A stretch of 64,000 bases of DNA from Butyrivibrio sp. (GCF_017433805.1 NZ_JAFRGN010000046.1:1-64000), one strand, 5' to 3'. Shown: positions 42,277-52,892, counted from the stretch's first letter. The notes: generated by a model from the sequence alone, not told the origin. Translations and numbers: made by a program.

Positions 42277-43026
42277 ATGGACTTTAAGGAATTTACAGCT
42301 AAGAATGTAGATGATGCTATTACTGAAGCTTGCGAACAGCTTATGGTTACAAGTGATAGATTAGAGTATGAAGTAGTTTCTAATGGTTCAGCAGGATTTC
42401 TTGGAATCAATGCTAAGCCTGCTGTGATCAAGGCTAGAATTAAGGAAGATAAGCCTGAGGTTAAGGAAGAAGCACCTAAGGCTGCTGAAGTTAAGACAGA
42501 GAGCCCTAAGGCAGAAGCTAAAAAGGAAGCTCCTAAGGCTGAGGTTAAGAACACTAATCCAGTTGATGGCGATGTATTTGTTAAGAAGGCTAATGATTTT
42601 CTTAAAGATGTCTTTGGTGCAATGAACATGGAAGTTAACGTAAATACTAAGTTCAATGCAGAAGACAACATTCTTGATGTAGAGCTTAGTGGCGCTGAGA
42701 TGGGTGTACTCATCGGTAAGAGAGGACAGACACTTGATTCTCTTCAGTATCTTATCTCACTTGTAGTTAACAAAGAGTCTTCTGATTACATTCATGTTAA
42801 GGTAGACACTGAGAACTACAGAGAGAGAAGAAAAGCTACTCTTGAGAATCTTGCTAAGAATATTTCTTATAAGGTTAGAAAGACAAGACAGTCAGTTGCT
42901 CTTGAGCCTATGAATCCTTATGAGAGAAGAATTATTCACTCAGCACTTCAGAATGACAGATATGTTACAACTCACAGTGAAGGTGACGAACCATTCAGAC
43001 GCGTAGTAGTAACACTCAAGAAATAA
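42277..43026 (+). CDS. jag: Jag/KhpB RNA-binding protein
   Basis: 249 residues from the ATG at 42277 with AGGGGAG upstream. An N-terminal Jag_N region (FTAKNVDDAITEACEQL) is followed by a Lys/Glu/Ala-rich spacer (about 60-105), a KH domain (GKRGQTLDSLQYLISLVV) and a C-terminal R3H domain (ERRIIHSALQNDRYVTTHSE). It follows yidC as in most Firmicutes and regulates mRNAs and cell elongation in other species. Confidence 0.94.
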   Translation: MDFKEFTAKNVDDAITEACEQLMVTSDRLEYEVVSNGSAGFLGINAKPAVIKARIKEDKPEVKEEAPKAAEVKTESPKAEAKKEAPKAEVKNTNPVDGDVFVKKANDFLKDVFGAMNMEVNVNTKFNAEDNILDVELSGAEMGVLIGKRGQTLDSLQYLISLVVNKESSDYIHVKVDTENYRERRKATLENLAKNISYKVRKTRQSVALEPMNPYERRIIHSALQNDRYVTTHSEGDEPFRRVVVTLKK

Positions 43027-43097
43027 TGTAATTTATGATCTTACAAAGGTGAGCATTTAAAATGCTTGTTTTCGTCTGCGTCGTAATTCATTAAGAT

Positions 43098-43164
43098 TTT
43101 AAAACAAGAATCTGCTTCCTTTCAGCGTTGTTCAAGACAGTCAGCAGATTCTTGTTTTTTTGTG
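43098..43164 (+). terminator. Terminator after jag
   Basis: AACAAGAATCTGCT and AGCAGATTCTTGTT arms followed by TTTTT. A smaller hairpin AGCAT/ATGCT with TGTTTT lies just before, at about 43053-43072. Confidence 0.85.
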
Positions 43165-43215
43165 TGATATATTATAGTTAGTGGAAAACTTTTTTGTTAA
43201 CAGGTAAAGCATGGT

Positions 43216-44652
43216 ATGGCGAATTTATTGAATAGGTTAAATTCAGATACAATTTGTGCGATAGCTACTGCGATGAGTGATGCTGGTATTGGTATCATCA
43301 GAGTTAGTGGTCCTAGAGCTGTGGAGATTTGTGATAAGGTTTATGTTTCTGCTGGTAAGAAACATAATCTTTTAGAACATAAACCAAATACCATTACTTA
43401 TGGATATATTGTTGATGAATCTCTTCAGGAAGAAAATCAGATTGTTGATGAAGTTATGATTTCTTTCATGAAAGCGCCTCATAGTTACACTAGGGAAGAT
43501 GTTATAGAAATTAACTCTCATGGTGGAATGCTGGTTATGAATCAGATACTTGAGCTACTTCTTAAGTCTGGTTGCCGACTTGCTGAACCTGGTGAGTTTA
43601 CCAAGAGAGCTTTTCTTAATGGTAGAATTGATCTGACTAAAGCCGAAGCTATCATGGATGTAATCAGTGCTCAGAATAACTTTGCACTTGAGGCATCAAG
43701 AAACCAGCTTCAGGGTAAGATTTATAGTAAGATCAAAGCTCTTCGAGAGATAATTATTTATCAGATGGCTTTTATAGAATCTGCATTGGATGATCCTGAG
43801 AACTATGACCTTACAGGTTTTTCCGATAAGCTTGATGGAATTATAGCAGGGGTTATAGATGAAATTGGACACATGATTTCTACTGCTGATGAGGGTAAGA
43901 TTAGAAAAGATGGTATTAAGACAGTAATTGTTGGTAAACCTAATGCCGGAAAGTCTTCTCTTCTCAACACTTTGACGGGTGATGATCGTGCAATAGTCAC
44001 TGATATTGCTGGTACAACAAGAGATATTATAGAAGAGACAGTAAGACTTGGAGATATAGTTCTCCATCTTATAGATACTGCAGGTATCAGAAACACCGAT
44101 GACATCATAGAAAAGATTGGTGTGGATAAAGCAAAATCAATGGTTCAGGAAGCTGAACTTGTTCTTTATATCCTGGATTCTACATCTGAGATTGATGATG
44201 AAGACGGTGATATTATTGATCTTTGCATGAATAAGAAGACGATAGTTCTTTTAAATAAGGACGATCTGAGTGATGAAATTAAAATAACAGAAGATATCGT
44301 TCGTATGCGTTTTTCAGATGCTTCAAATGATAATTTACCTATTATCAAGACTTCAATGCTTAAAGGAAATGGTATTGATGATCTGAAAAAAGCTGTATCT
44401 GATCTGTTCTTAAATGGAGAGATTGTTCCAAAGCAGGAACTTTACATAACTAATCTCAGACACAAAGCTCTTTTACAAAATGCTTACGATAGTTTGAAGC
44501 TTGTAAGAGATAGTATCAGTAAAGATTTGTCTGAAGATTTTTATACTGTAGATTTAAATGATGCCTATGCAAGTTTAGGTGAAATTATAGGTGAGGAAGT
44601 TGGAGATGATCTTGTTGAAGAAATCTTCTCCAAGTTCTGTATGGGTAAGTGA
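43216..44652 (+). CDS. mnmE: tRNA modification GTPase MnmE
   Basis: 478 residues. The N-terminal folate-binding domain (DTICAIATAMSDAGIGIIRVSG) precedes a helical region interrupted by the G domain: GKPNAGKSS, TDIAGTTRD, DTAG and NKDD. The chain ends FCMGK, the conserved Cys-x-Gly-Lys tail needed for modification. With MnmG it makes cmnm5 modifications at tRNA wobble uridines. Four bases separate it from mnmG. Confidence 0.97.
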   Translation: MANLLNRLNSDTICAIATAMSDAGIGIIRVSGPRAVEICDKVYVSAGKKHNLLEHKPNTITYGYIVDESLQEENQIVDEVMISFMKAPHSYTREDVIEINSHGGMLVMNQILELLLKSGCRLAEPGEFTKRAFLNGRIDLTKAEAIMDVISAQNNFALEASRNQLQGKIYSKIKALREIIIYQMAFIESALDDPENYDLTGFSDKLDGIIAGVIDEIGHMISTADEGKIRKDGIKTVIVGKPNAGKSSLLNTLTGDDRAIVTDIAGTTRDIIEETVRLGDIVLHLIDTAGIRNTDDIIEKIGVDKAKSMVQEAELVLYILDSTSEIDDEDGDIIDLCMNKKTIVLLNKDDLSDEIKITEDIVRMRFSDASNDNLPIIKTSMLKGNGIDDLKKAVSDLFLNGEIVPKQELYITNLRHKALLQNAYDSLKLVRDSISKDLSEDFYTVDLNDAYASLGEIIGEEVGDDLVEEIFSKFCMGK

Positions 44653-44655
44653 TTT

Positions 44656-46584
44656 ATGATAGATGTTAGAGAAAAATATGATGTTGCTGTAATAGGTGCT
44701 GGTCACGCTGGTTGTGAAGCTGCTCTTGCTTGTGCCAGACTTGGACTTGAGACAATTATATTTACAATGAGTGCTGACAATATTGCATTCATGCCATGTA
44801 ATCCACATATTGGTGGATCTTCCAAGGGACATCTTGTTCGTGAGATTGATGCTCTTGGTGGACAGATGGGAAAAGCAATAGATAAAACATTCCTTCAGTC
44901 CAAGATGCTCAATACATCTAAGGGACCAGCTGTTCATTCTCTTAGATGCCAGGCTGATAAGATGGAATATTCCAAGGAGATGAAAAGAGTTCTCGAATCT
45001 CAGGAGCATCTTTCTATTAAGCAGGCAGAAGTATCTGAAATTTTAGTTGAAGATTATAAGGTTGAATCAGAGGAAGAAGAGTACACCAAGAAGATTGTTG
45101 GTGTAAAGATTTTCTCTGGAATCACATATGATGTTAAGGCTGTTATTCTTTGTACCGGTACATACTTAAAGAGTAGATGTCTTACTGGAGAAGCTATTAC
45201 TTATAGCGGACCAAATGGTCTACTACCTTCTAACCTGTTATCTCAGTCACTTATCGATGCAGGTATTGAACTTCGCAGATTTAAAACTGGAACTCCGGCC
45301 AGAATGGATGGTAACACAATTGATTACTCCAAGATGTCTGAGCAATTTGGAGATTCTCCAGTTATTCCATTTTCTTTTGATACAGATCCTGCTGATGTGC
45401 AGAGACCTCAGGTTTCATGCTGGTTGACATACACCAATGAAAAAACACACGAAATAATACGAAAAAACATAGATAGATCACCGATATATGCTGGCATTAT
45501 CGAAGGTATTGGCCCTAGGTACTGTCCATCTATTGAGGATAAGGTTGTTAAGTTCCCAGATCATGAGAGACATCAGGTATTTGTTGAGCCAGAAGGAACT
45601 TACACAAACGAGATGTATATTGATGGTATGTCATCTTCACTTCCAGAAGATGTTCAGATTGCAATGTACAGAACAGTTCCTGGACTTGAGAATTGTAAGA
45701 TTGTTAAGAGTGCTTATGCTATTGAGTATGATTGCCTTTGTCCTGGTCAGCTTCAGCCAACTCTTGAGATCAAAAATATACATGGTCTCTTTAGTGCTGG
45801 TCAGTTCAATGGTAGTAGTGGATATGAAGAAGCTGCTGCTCAGGGACTTTATGCTGGAATTAATGCAGCGATGCAGATTCAGGGTAAGCCATATCTTTCT
45901 ATAGATAGATCTGAAGGATATATTGGTGTACTTGTTGATGACCTTGTTACAAAAGAAAATCTTGAACCATATAGAATGATGACTTCAAGAGCAGAGTACA
46001 GATTACTACTCAGACAGGACAACGCTGATATCAGACTTCGTAAAAAAGGTTATGAAGCTGGACTTATCAGTGAGGAAAAATACAACAAGTTAGTTACTAA
46101 GATAGATGAGATCAATCATGAGGTAGAAAGACTTAAGACTACAACTGTTGGTGCGAATGCAGCTATTCAGAAATTCATGGAAGAGAATGGAAGTTCAACT
46201 CTTAAGACAGCAACATCTCTTGCGGAACTGATTTGTAGACCAGAGTTTTCATATGAAACATTAGCTCCTATTGATCCAGAGAGACCAACTCTTTCAAAAG
46301 ATATTATCGAACAGGTTGAGATAACTATTAGATATGAAGGATATATCAATAGACAGGAAAGACAGGTTGAACAGTTTAAGAAACTTGAGAAGAAACTTAT
46401 TCCTGCTGATATTGATTACAATGATGTATCAAGTCTTAGATTGGAAGCAAGACAAAAGCTCGAGAAATTCAGACCAACAAATATTGGACAGGCTTCACGT
46501 ATTGGTGGAGTAAATCCAGCTGATGTATCAGTACTATTAATTTACCTTGATTCTATGTATAGAGGAAAAAATGATGAGAAGTAA
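44656..46584 (+). CDS. mnmG: tRNA uridine-5-carboxymethylaminomethyl modification enzyme MnmG
   Basis: 642 residues, standard length. FAD-binding motif [19 protein letters not shown] is at the N-terminus; [22 protein letters not shown] and [12 protein letters not shown] carry the conserved catalytic cysteine region. The C-terminal helical MnmE-binding domain is present. It partners MnmE encoded directly upstream. Confidence 0.97.
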   Translation: MIDVREKYDVAVIGAGHAGCEAALACARLGLETIIFTMSADNIAFMPCNPHIGGSSKGHLVREIDALGGQMGKAIDKTFLQSKMLNTSKGPAVHSLRCQADKMEYSKEMKRVLESQEHLSIKQAEVSEILVEDYKVESEEEEYTKKIVGVKIFSGITYDVKAVILCTGTYLKSRCLTGEAITYSGPNGLLPSNLLSQSLIDAGIELRRFKTGTPARMDGNTIDYSKMSEQFGDSPVIPFSFDTDPADVQRPQVSCWLTYTNEKTHEIIRKNIDRSPIYAGIIEGIGPRYCPSIEDKVVKFPDHERHQVFVEPEGTYTNEMYIDGMSSSLPEDVQIAMYRTVPGLENCKIVKSAYAIEYDCLCPGQLQPTLEIKNIHGLFSAGQFNGSSGYEEAAAQGLYAGINAAMQIQGKPYLSIDRSEGYIGVLVDDLVTKENLEPYRMMTSRAEYRLLLRQDNADIRLRKKGYEAGLISEEKYNKLVTKIDEINHEVERLKTTTVGANAAIQKFMEENGSSTLKTATSLAELICRPEFSYETLAPIDPERPTLSKDIIEQVEITIRYEGYINRQERQVEQFKKLEKKLIPADIDYNDVSSLRLEARQKLEKFRPTNIGQASRIGGVNPADVSVLLIYLDSMYRGKNDEK

Positions 46585-47311
46585 GTATGCAAATATGTTA
46601 GAAGATCTGAAATCTTTTAATGTAGAACTTAGTGATAAACAGCTCGAACAATTTAATACTTATTTCGAATTACTAGTTAAGTGGAATGAAGTAATGAACC
46701 TTACTGCTATAACAGAATTTGAAGATGTTTGTAAGCTTCATTTTGTTGATAGTATTTCAGCTAGTCCATATTTTGATTTTGCTGCAAAGGATTATTCACT
46801 TATTGATATTGGAACTGGAGCTGGATTTCCAGGTATTCCTCTTAAGATAGTTTTTCCTAATCTTCATGTAACACTTTTTGATTCTCTGAACAAACGACTT
46901 AAGTTCCTTAATGAAGTAATAGATGAACTTGGTCTTAATGAAGAAGGTTCTATAGTTACTCTTCATGGAAGAGCAGAGGATTATGCTTCCGCTAAAAAAG
47001 ATTCTCTTAGAGAAACTTTTGATATTGCTGTATCCAGAGCAGTAGCTAATATGTCTACGCTTAGTGAATACTGTTTACCATATGTTAAAGTCGGTGGTCA
47101 CTTTATTGCTTACAAGAGCGAAAAAGCTTCCGATGAATTACAGAAAGCTAAGGGAGCCATTCATCTTCTTGGTGGTAAGCTAATTAGTACTAATGAATTT
47201 ATGTTACCTGATACAGATATCAGTAGAACAATATGTATTGTTAATAAGGTAGAACCTACCTCAAAAAAGTATCCTCGTAAAGCCGGAGTTCCATCAAAAG
47301 AACCTCTATAA
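46574..47311 (+). CDS. rsmG: 16S rRNA (guanine527-N7)-methyltransferase RsmG
   Basis: About 245 residues. The SAM-binding motif [15 protein letters not shown] and the RsmG pattern [14 protein letters not shown] are intact. The ATG at 46574 has AGAGGA seven bases upstream; it overlaps the end of mnmG by 11 bases. It methylates G527 of 16S rRNA; loss in other species gives low-level streptomycin resistance. Confidence 0.95.
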   Translation: MRSKYANMLEDLKSFNVELSDKQLEQFNTYFELLVKWNEVMNLTAITEFEDVCKLHFVDSISASPYFDFAAKDYSLIDIGTGAGFPGIPLKIVFPNLHVTLFDSLNKRLKFLNEVIDELGLNEEGSIVTLHGRAEDYASAKKDSLRETFDIAVSRAVANMSTLSEYCLPYVKVGGHFIAYKSEKASDELQKAKGAIHLLGGKLISTNEFMLPDTDISRTICIVNKVEPTSKKYPRKAGVPSKEPL

Positions 47312-47346
47312 TATATCTTGTGGTGATAACTTTTTATCGGTGTGAA

Positions 47347-47437
47347 TGTTTCATGTGAAACATTAAATTCACCTTACTAAAAATTGTTTCACATGAAACA
47401 TTGGAATACTAAATATAGTATTGTTTCATGTGAAACA
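47347..47437. promoter_or_regulatory. parS: Cluster of three parS-like ParB-binding sites
   Basis: Sites at 47347-47362 (TGTTTCATGTGAAACA), 47385-47400 (TGTTTCACATGAAACA, the exact reverse complement) and 47422-47437 (same as the first). Each differs from canonical parS TGTTTCACGTGAAACA at one central base. They lie in the 280-base gap before parA, close to oriC as expected. A promoter near 47550-47570 (TTAGTTTTAGTTTTG region) is possible but weak. Confidence 0.92.
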
Positions 47438-47591
47438 TTAATTTTGCCACAAAATTGTCCAAGAAAGACAGATAATAGTCAGCACAACATATAGTTTTCT
47501 AGAAGAAAAATTAAAAAGAAACTCAAAAACTTGGTGTTTAGTTTTAGTTTTGTGCTAAAATCATATTAGTGTTTAATGATGTGGAGGAGAA

Positions 47592-48356
47592 ATGGGTAGA
47601 GTAATAGCGATAGCAAACCAAAAAGGAGGAGTCGGTAAAACAACGACTTCTATTAATTTGTCTGCAGCTCTGGCAGAAAAAGGAAAGAGAGTATTAGTTA
47701 TCGATACAGATCCACAGGGTAATACAACTAGTGGACTTGGTCTTGATAAGAATGAGCTTGATAATACTATCTATGAATTGATGATCGGAGAATGTGATGT
47801 CAAGGAAGCAATTCAGGATGAAGTATTCGATAAGCTGGATATCATTCCATCAAATGTAAATCTTGCTGCTGTTGAAATAGAACTTATCGATGCAGAGCAG
47901 AAGGAATACATCTTAAGGGAAGCAATCAAGAGTGTAAAAGATGATTATGATTTTATTATTATTGATTGTCCTCCATCACTTAGTATGCTGACAGTTAATG
48001 CAATGACAACTGCCAACACAGTACTTGTTCCTATTCAGTGTGAGTATTATGCATTGGAAGGACTTAGTCAGTTGGTACATACTGTCAACCTCGTTAAAGA
48101 TAGACTCAATCCAGAATTAGAAATGGAAGGCGTGGTATTTACCATGTTTGATTCCAGAACAAATCTTTCACTTCAGGTTGTTGAGAACGTTAAGGAACAC
48201 ATTCAGGAAAATGTCTATAAGACAATTATTCCTAGAAATATCAGATTGGCAGAGGCACCAAGTTATGGTCTGCCAATAAATATTTATGAACCCAAGTCAG
48301 CCGGAGCAGAGGCATACAGACTCCTGGCAGATGAAGTAATAGATAGAGAATTCTAA
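47592..48356 (+). CDS. parA: Chromosome partitioning ATPase ParA/Soj
   Basis: 254 residues. It opens with the deviant Walker A motif NQKGGVGKTTTSINL; FIIIDCPPSLSMLTVNAM is the Walker B region. With ParB and parS it segregates origins and, as Soj, modulates DnaA. GGAGGAGAA precedes the ATG. Confidence 0.97.
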   Translation: MGRVIAIANQKGGVGKTTTSINLSAALAEKGKRVLVIDTDPQGNTTSGLGLDKNELDNTIYELMIGECDVKEAIQDEVFDKLDIIPSNVNLAAVEIELIDAEQKEYILREAIKSVKDDYDFIIIDCPPSLSMLTVNAMTTANTVLVPIQCEYYALEGLSQLVHTVNLVKDRLNPELEMEGVVFTMFDSRTNLSLQVVENVKEHIQENVYKTIIPRNIRLAEAPSYGLPINIYEPKSAGAEAYRLLADEVIDREF

Positions 48357-48389
48357 ATATATATGTTGGGATAATAGTTGGAGGAGATA

Positions 48390-49289
48390 ATGGCAACAAA
48401 GAATGCAAAAAGAGGTCTTGGTAAAGGCCTTGATTCAATAATACCTGCGAAGGTTAGTTCTTCTAAAGAGAGTAAGATAGAAGAAAAGCATATCGAAGGT
48501 CAGGTAGAAAAGGTAAATATCACAAAGGTTGAGCCTAACAGAAATCAGCCAAGAAAAACTTTTGATGAAGATAAGCTTATAGAGCTTGCAGATTCCATCA
48601 AGCAGTTTGGAATCATCAATCCTCTTATTGTAAAAGACAGAGGTGACCACTTTGAAATCGTTGGTGGTGAGAGAAGATGGAGAGCAGCCAAGAAGGCTGG
48701 ACTCAAGGAAGTACCAGTAATCATTAAGGATCTTTCTGAACAGGAAATCGCTGAGGTAGCTCTTATCGATAATATTCAGAGAGAAGACATTAACCCTATT
48801 GAAGAAGCACTTGCTTATAAGAAACTCATTGATGAGTTTGGATATACTCAGGATGTTGTAGCTGATAAGGTATCTAAGAGCCGAGTAACAATTACTAACT
48901 CACTTCGTCTTTTGAAGCTCTGTGAGAAAGTAAGACAGATGGTTATTGATGGTCAGTTATCAACAGGTCATGCAAGAGCACTTATTCCTGTAGAGGATGC
49001 TACTGAGCAGTATGAACTTGCCCAGAAAGTATTTGATGAGAAGCTTAGTGTTCGAGAGACCGAGAAGCTTGTCAAGAATCTTGGTAAGACAACACCTAAG
49101 AAGACTAAAGCAAAAAACCAGGAGAGCATCGATGCAGTTTATGGAAGTCTTTCTGAAAAGTGCAAACAGGCTCTTGGAACAAAGGTTGATATCACATCTA
49201 AGGGTGATGGCGTAGGTCTTATTCAGATCGAGTTCTACAACAATGATGATCTTGAGAAGATTATCGACAGAATCTGTAAAGAAAACTAA
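48390..49289 (+). CDS. parB: Chromosome partitioning protein ParB/Spo0J
   Basis: 299 residues from the ATG with GGAGGAG upstream. The N-terminus RGLGKGLDSIIP should contact ParA. The CTP-binding domain contains GGERRWRAAK and IQREDINPIEEA, and the HTH (TQDVVADKVSKSRVTITNSLRL) binds parS. A C-terminal dimer domain ends the chain. It lies 33 bases after parA. The three one-mismatch parS sites upstream are the obvious targets. Confidence 0.96.
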   Translation: MATKNAKRGLGKGLDSIIPAKVSSSKESKIEEKHIEGQVEKVNITKVEPNRNQPRKTFDEDKLIELADSIKQFGIINPLIVKDRGDHFEIVGGERRWRAAKKAGLKEVPVIIKDLSEQEIAEVALIDNIQREDINPIEEALAYKKLIDEFGYTQDVVADKVSKSRVTITNSLRLLKLCEKVRQMVIDGQLSTGHARALIPVEDATEQYELAQKVFDEKLSVRETEKLVKNLGKTTPKKTKAKNQESIDAVYGSLSEKCKQALGTKVDITSKGDGVGLIQIEFYNNDDLEKIIDRICKEN

Positions 49290-49311
49290 ATAATATCGTT
49301 GGGGAGCAAAT

Positions 49312-49833
49312 ATGAATAGCAACATTTTTAGTGCAATGGGCATGTCAGGACTTGATCCTGCAATCTTATTTTTTGTAATGCTTTTTCTTTTAATTCTTGC
49401 ATTCGTATTTATAATTGTTCAGGGGAGCAAGCTTAAGAAACTCGAGCGTAAGTATTCCAAATTTATGCAGGGCAAAGAGGCAGAGTCTCTTGAGGATGAA
49501 ATTATAGGTCTGTTTCATGACAACAGAATGATCCGAAGCGAGAACGAGAAGAATAGAAAAGATATCATCGACATAAATAGAAGACTTAACAATTCTTTCC
49601 AGAAGGTTGGTCTTGAAAAATATGATGCATTTAGTCAGGGTGGTGGTAAACTAAGTTTTGCATTATGTATGCTTGACGAGAAGGATAACGGATTCCTTTT
49701 AAATTCAGTTCACAACTCAGACGGAATGAATTATTCTTATTCTAAAGAGATTAATGCTGGAGTTGCAGATGTCGAACTCAGTAAAGATGAGAGAAGAGCA
49801 TTGGACAAGGCATTAGAAAGTACAAACAGATAA
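49312..49833 (+). CDS. DUF4446 family membrane protein
   Basis: 173 residues. One membrane helix (about 13-38) is followed by a coiled coil (about 42-85, KLKKLERKYSKFMQGKEAE) and a C-terminal alpha/beta domain with GLEKYDAFSQGGGKLSFALCML, the DUF4446 pattern. It follows parAB in many Clostridia and its role is unknown. GGGGAG precedes the ATG, 22 bases after parB. Confidence 0.85.
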   Translation: MNSNIFSAMGMSGLDPAILFFVMLFLLILAFVFIIVQGSKLKKLERKYSKFMQGKEAESLEDEIIGLFHDNRMIRSENEKNRKDIIDINRRLNNSFQKVGLEKYDAFSQGGGKLSFALCMLDEKDNGFLLNSVHNSDGMNYSYSKEINAGVADVELSKDERRALDKALESTNR

Positions 49834-49872
49834 TAAGATAACATATGATATTTAATTAAAATGCTAATTTAG

Positions 49873-49894
49873 GATATCAAAGTAGTTTGATATC
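49873..49894. other. Hairpin before serS
   Basis: GATATCAAA / TTTGATATC with a four-base loop and no T-run. The 93-base gap holds nothing else recognisable; no T-box is present before serS. Confidence 0.4.
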
Positions 49895-49926
49895 TGGAAA
49901 TAAATAATTACTTGGAGGAGATCAAG

Positions 49927-51219
49927 ATGATCGACATTAAATTTTTACGTGAGAATCCAGATGTTGTAAGAGAGAACATCAAAAAGAAATACCAGGATGA
50001 GAAGCTTCCTCTTGTAGATGAAGTTATCAAGTTGGATGAGCAGAGAAGATTAAACCAGCAGGAAGCTGATGAAATTAGAGCTCATAAGAATAAGATTTCA
50101 AAAGAAATCGGTGGCCTTATGGCACAGGGCAAAAAAGATGAGGCTATGGCACTCAAGGATGAAGTAGCTAAGGAAGCTAAGAGACTTGAGGAGCTTGAGG
50201 AGAATCAGAAGACGCTTGATGAAGAAGTTACAAACAAGATGATGATCATTCCTCAGATCATCGACGAGTCAGTACCTATCGGTAAGGATGATTCACAGAA
50301 CGTAGAGATCGAGAAGTTCGGTGAGCCAGTTGTTCCTGATTTCGAGATTCCTTATCACACAGATATTATGGAGAGCTTTGATGGTATCGACCTTGATGCA
50401 GCTAGAAGAGTTGCAGGTAACGGTTTCTACTACCTCATGGGTGATATCGCAAGACTTCATTCTGCAGTTATTTCTTACGCTAGAGATTTCATGATCGACA
50501 GAGGCTTCACATACTGCGTACCTCCTTTCATGATCCACGGCAACGTAGTTGCAGGTGTTATGAGCTTCCCAGAAATGGAAGCTATGATGTACAAGATTGA
50601 GGGAGAGGATCTTTACCTCATCGGTACAAGTGAGCATTCAATGATCGGTAAGTTCATTGATCAGATCGTTCCAGAAGAAGAGATGCCTAAGGCTCTTACA
50701 AGCTATTCACCTTGCTTCAGAAAAGAGAAAGGTGCTCATGGTATTGAGGAGAGAGGTGTTTACAGAATTCACCAGTTCGAGAAGCAGGAGATGGTTGTTA
50801 TCTGTAAGCCTGAAGATTCTAAGACATGGTATGACAAGCTCTGGAAGAACACAGTAGATCTTTTCAGATCAATGGATATTCCTGTACGTACTCTTGAGTG
50901 CTGCTCAGGAGATCTTGCAGATCTTAAGTGTAAGTCATGCGACGTTGAAGCTTGGTCACCAAGACAGAAGAAGTACTTCGAAGTTGGTAGCTGCTCTAAC
51001 CTTGGAGATGCTCAGGCTAGACGTCTTAAGATCAGAATTAAGGGTAAGGATGGCAACTACCTTGCTCACACACTTAACAACACAGTTGTTGCTCCACCAA
51101 GAATGCTTATAGCATTCCTTGAGAACAACCTTCAGGCTGATGGAAGCGTTCGTATTCCAGAAGTTCTCCGTCCTTACATGGGTGGAAAAGAAGTTCTTGT
51201 TCCAAAGAAGAAGGCTTGA
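49927..51219 (+). CDS. serS: Seryl-tRNA synthetase
   Basis: 430 residues from the ATG with GGAGGAG upstream. An N-terminal antiparallel coiled coil (about 25-105) for the tRNA-Ser long arm precedes the class II catalytic core, with motif 2 FRKEKGAHGIEERGVYRIHQ and a motif 3 region near NNTVVAPPRMLIAFLENN. It carries the CCSGDLADLKCKSCDVEAW segment typical of Clostridia. It charges tRNA-Ser with serine. Confidence 0.97.
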   Translation: MIDIKFLRENPDVVRENIKKKYQDEKLPLVDEVIKLDEQRRLNQQEADEIRAHKNKISKEIGGLMAQGKKDEAMALKDEVAKEAKRLEELEENQKTLDEEVTNKMMIIPQIIDESVPIGKDDSQNVEIEKFGEPVVPDFEIPYHTDIMESFDGIDLDAARRVAGNGFYYLMGDIARLHSAVISYARDFMIDRGFTYCVPPFMIHGNVVAGVMSFPEMEAMMYKIEGEDLYLIGTSEHSMIGKFIDQIVPEEEMPKALTSYSPCFRKEKGAHGIEERGVYRIHQFEKQEMVVICKPEDSKTWYDKLWKNTVDLFRSMDIPVRTLECCSGDLADLKCKSCDVEAWSPRQKKYFEVGSCSNLGDAQARRLKIRIKGKDGNYLAHTLNNTVVAPPRMLIAFLENNLQADGSVRIPEVLRPYMGGKEVLVPKKKA

Positions 51220-51239
51220 TTTAGTGAGGTAAAATCCTA

Positions 51240-52133
51240 GTGCATAAATTCTTACGTTGCGTAGGTTTTTCAAAAATTAAAGACAGAAAAGAACTGACGG
51301 CACTTATCACTGCCTGTATTCAGGATGCTACGAGACGAAGCTACGTTTCAACCAAAGATGATGGAATGGTAGCAGAATTTGCCAGAGATTTTGCTGATGA
51401 TATAGGACTAGCTGTTTGCGGGGAATTTGATGAGGAAGATAAATTCATCTACGAATATTATTATCCTTATCTGATTCCATCCCAGGTTAGTACTGAGGAA
51501 GACCTCAATGTTGAGAGACACGCAGCTACAATTTCCTACGAGGGAGTTTGTAACGAACCGAGGGTTGGTGTAACACTCATTTTCTATCTTCTCAATATGA
51601 TTCCATATATGAAGTATGAGAATGAGAACAAGTTCCCAATCAGAGGAACAACACTCAGTCTTTCAGCTCTTTCTACAAAGGGACAGATTCTGATGCCCAT
51701 TGCCAAGACGGAAGAGGAAAAAGAGGTAGCTCGTAAGAAAAACAATTATCGTAATAAACTCATAAATAACGCCAGAAAAGGAGACGACACAGCAATCGAG
51801 TCTCTGACACTGGATGATATGGACTTATATACATCAATTTCCAAAAAAATCAGGAAGCAGGATGTGTATAGTCTTGTAGATTCATACTTTATGCCTTTTG
51901 GCGTAGAGTGTGACCATTATTCAATTCTTGGAGAAATAACTGCGACCAGAAAAGTTACTAATAGATTTACTGGCGAGAATGTCTTTATCATGAGAATCAA
52001 TTGCAATGACCTGGAGTTTGATCTGGGTATAAATGAAATTGATCTTCTTGGTGAACCAGCTGTCGGCAGGAGATTTAAGGGTAATATCTGGATGCAGGGA
52101 TTTATAAACTATCCAGATGCGAAGAGAAAATAA
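51240..52133 (+). CDS. DUF3881 family protein
   Basis: 297 residues from a GTG start with GAGGT about ten bases upstream. No signal peptide or membrane helix. The N-terminal HKFLRCVGFSKI and central CNEPRVGVTLIFYLLN motifs match the DUF3881 family as I know it, largely confined to Lachnospiraceae and relatives. Function unknown. It sits 20 bases after serS and 24 before deoD and is probably cotranscribed with both. Confidence 0.75.
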   Translation: MHKFLRCVGFSKIKDRKELTALITACIQDATRRSYVSTKDDGMVAEFARDFADDIGLAVCGEFDEEDKFIYEYYYPYLIPSQVSTEEDLNVERHAATISYEGVCNEPRVGVTLIFYLLNMIPYMKYENENKFPIRGTTLSLSALSTKGQILMPIAKTEEEKEVARKKNNYRNKLINNARKGDDTAIESLTLDDMDLYTSISKKIRKQDVYSLVDSYFMPFGVECDHYSILGEITATRKVTNRFTGENVFIMRINCNDLEFDLGINEIDLLGEPAVGRRFKGNIWMQGFINYPDAKRK

Positions 52134-52157
52134 GATAGTCAAATAAGGAGGGATATT

Positions 52158-52868
52158 ATGGCAACACCACACAATAGTGCAGAAAAAGGCGATTTCGCAA
52201 AGACCGTCCTGATGCCAGGAGATCCATTAAGAGCAAAATTCATCGCAGAGAATTTCCTTACAGATGTTAAGTGCGTTAACGAAGTAAGAGGAATGCTCGG
52301 ATTCACAGGTAAATATGAGGGAAAAGAAGTGTCTGTTATGGGACACGGAATGGGAATTCCTTCAATCGGTATTTATACATACGAGCTTTTCAATTTCTAT
52401 GATGTAGACAACATCATCAGAGTTGGCTCAGCAGGCGGTATGCAGGACGATGTTAATGTAATGGACATCATCTTTGCTATGGGCGCACACACAGATTCTA
52501 ACTATGGATTCCAGTTTGGACTTCCAGGAACCTTCTGCCCAACAGCAACTTACGATATTCTTGAGAAGGCTGTTAACATCGCTAAGGATAAGGGCGTAAG
52601 ATACCACGTTGGTAACGTTCTTGCTTCTGATGCTTTCTACAAGAAGAACTGCGACGAGGCTGATCGTTATAGAAACCTCGGAACACTTGCAGTTGAGATG
52701 GAGACAGTAGCTCTTTACATGAACGCTGCTGAGGCCAAGAAGAACGCGCTTACAATCCTCACAGTATCTGATCACCTCTACAAGTCAGAGGAACTCTCTG
52801 CAGCAGAGCGTCAGACAAGCTTCACAGACATGATGGAGATTGCGCTCAAGACAGCAATTCAGCTTTAA
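52158..52868 (+). CDS. deoD: Purine nucleoside phosphorylase DeoD
   Basis: 236 residues, hexameric bacterial type. Motifs LMPGDPLRAKFIAE, GHGMGIPSIGIYTYEL, RVGSAGG and AVEMETVALY are intact, with the catalytic Asp in VSDHLY. It splits purine (deoxy)nucleosides with phosphate for salvage. AAGGAGGG precedes the ATG. Confidence 0.96.
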   Translation: MATPHNSAEKGDFAKTVLMPGDPLRAKFIAENFLTDVKCVNEVRGMLGFTGKYEGKEVSVMGHGMGIPSIGIYTYELFNFYDVDNIIRVGSAGGMQDDVNVMDIIFAMGAHTDSNYGFQFGLPGTFCPTATYDILEKAVNIAKDKGVRYHVGNVLASDAFYKKNCDEADRYRNLGTLAVEMETVALYMNAAEAKKNALTILTVSDHLYKSEELSAAERQTSFTDMMEIALKTAIQL

Positions 52869-52892
52869 TCTTAGAGAAAACTAAGAAAGGAT

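Noticed and set aside
47347-47437. Palindromes before parA as terminators
   Set aside because: They match parS at 15 of 16 positions, are repeated three times and lack T-runs.
49834-49926. T-box before serS
   Set aside because: The gap is only 93 bases with a single small hairpin and no T-box consensus.
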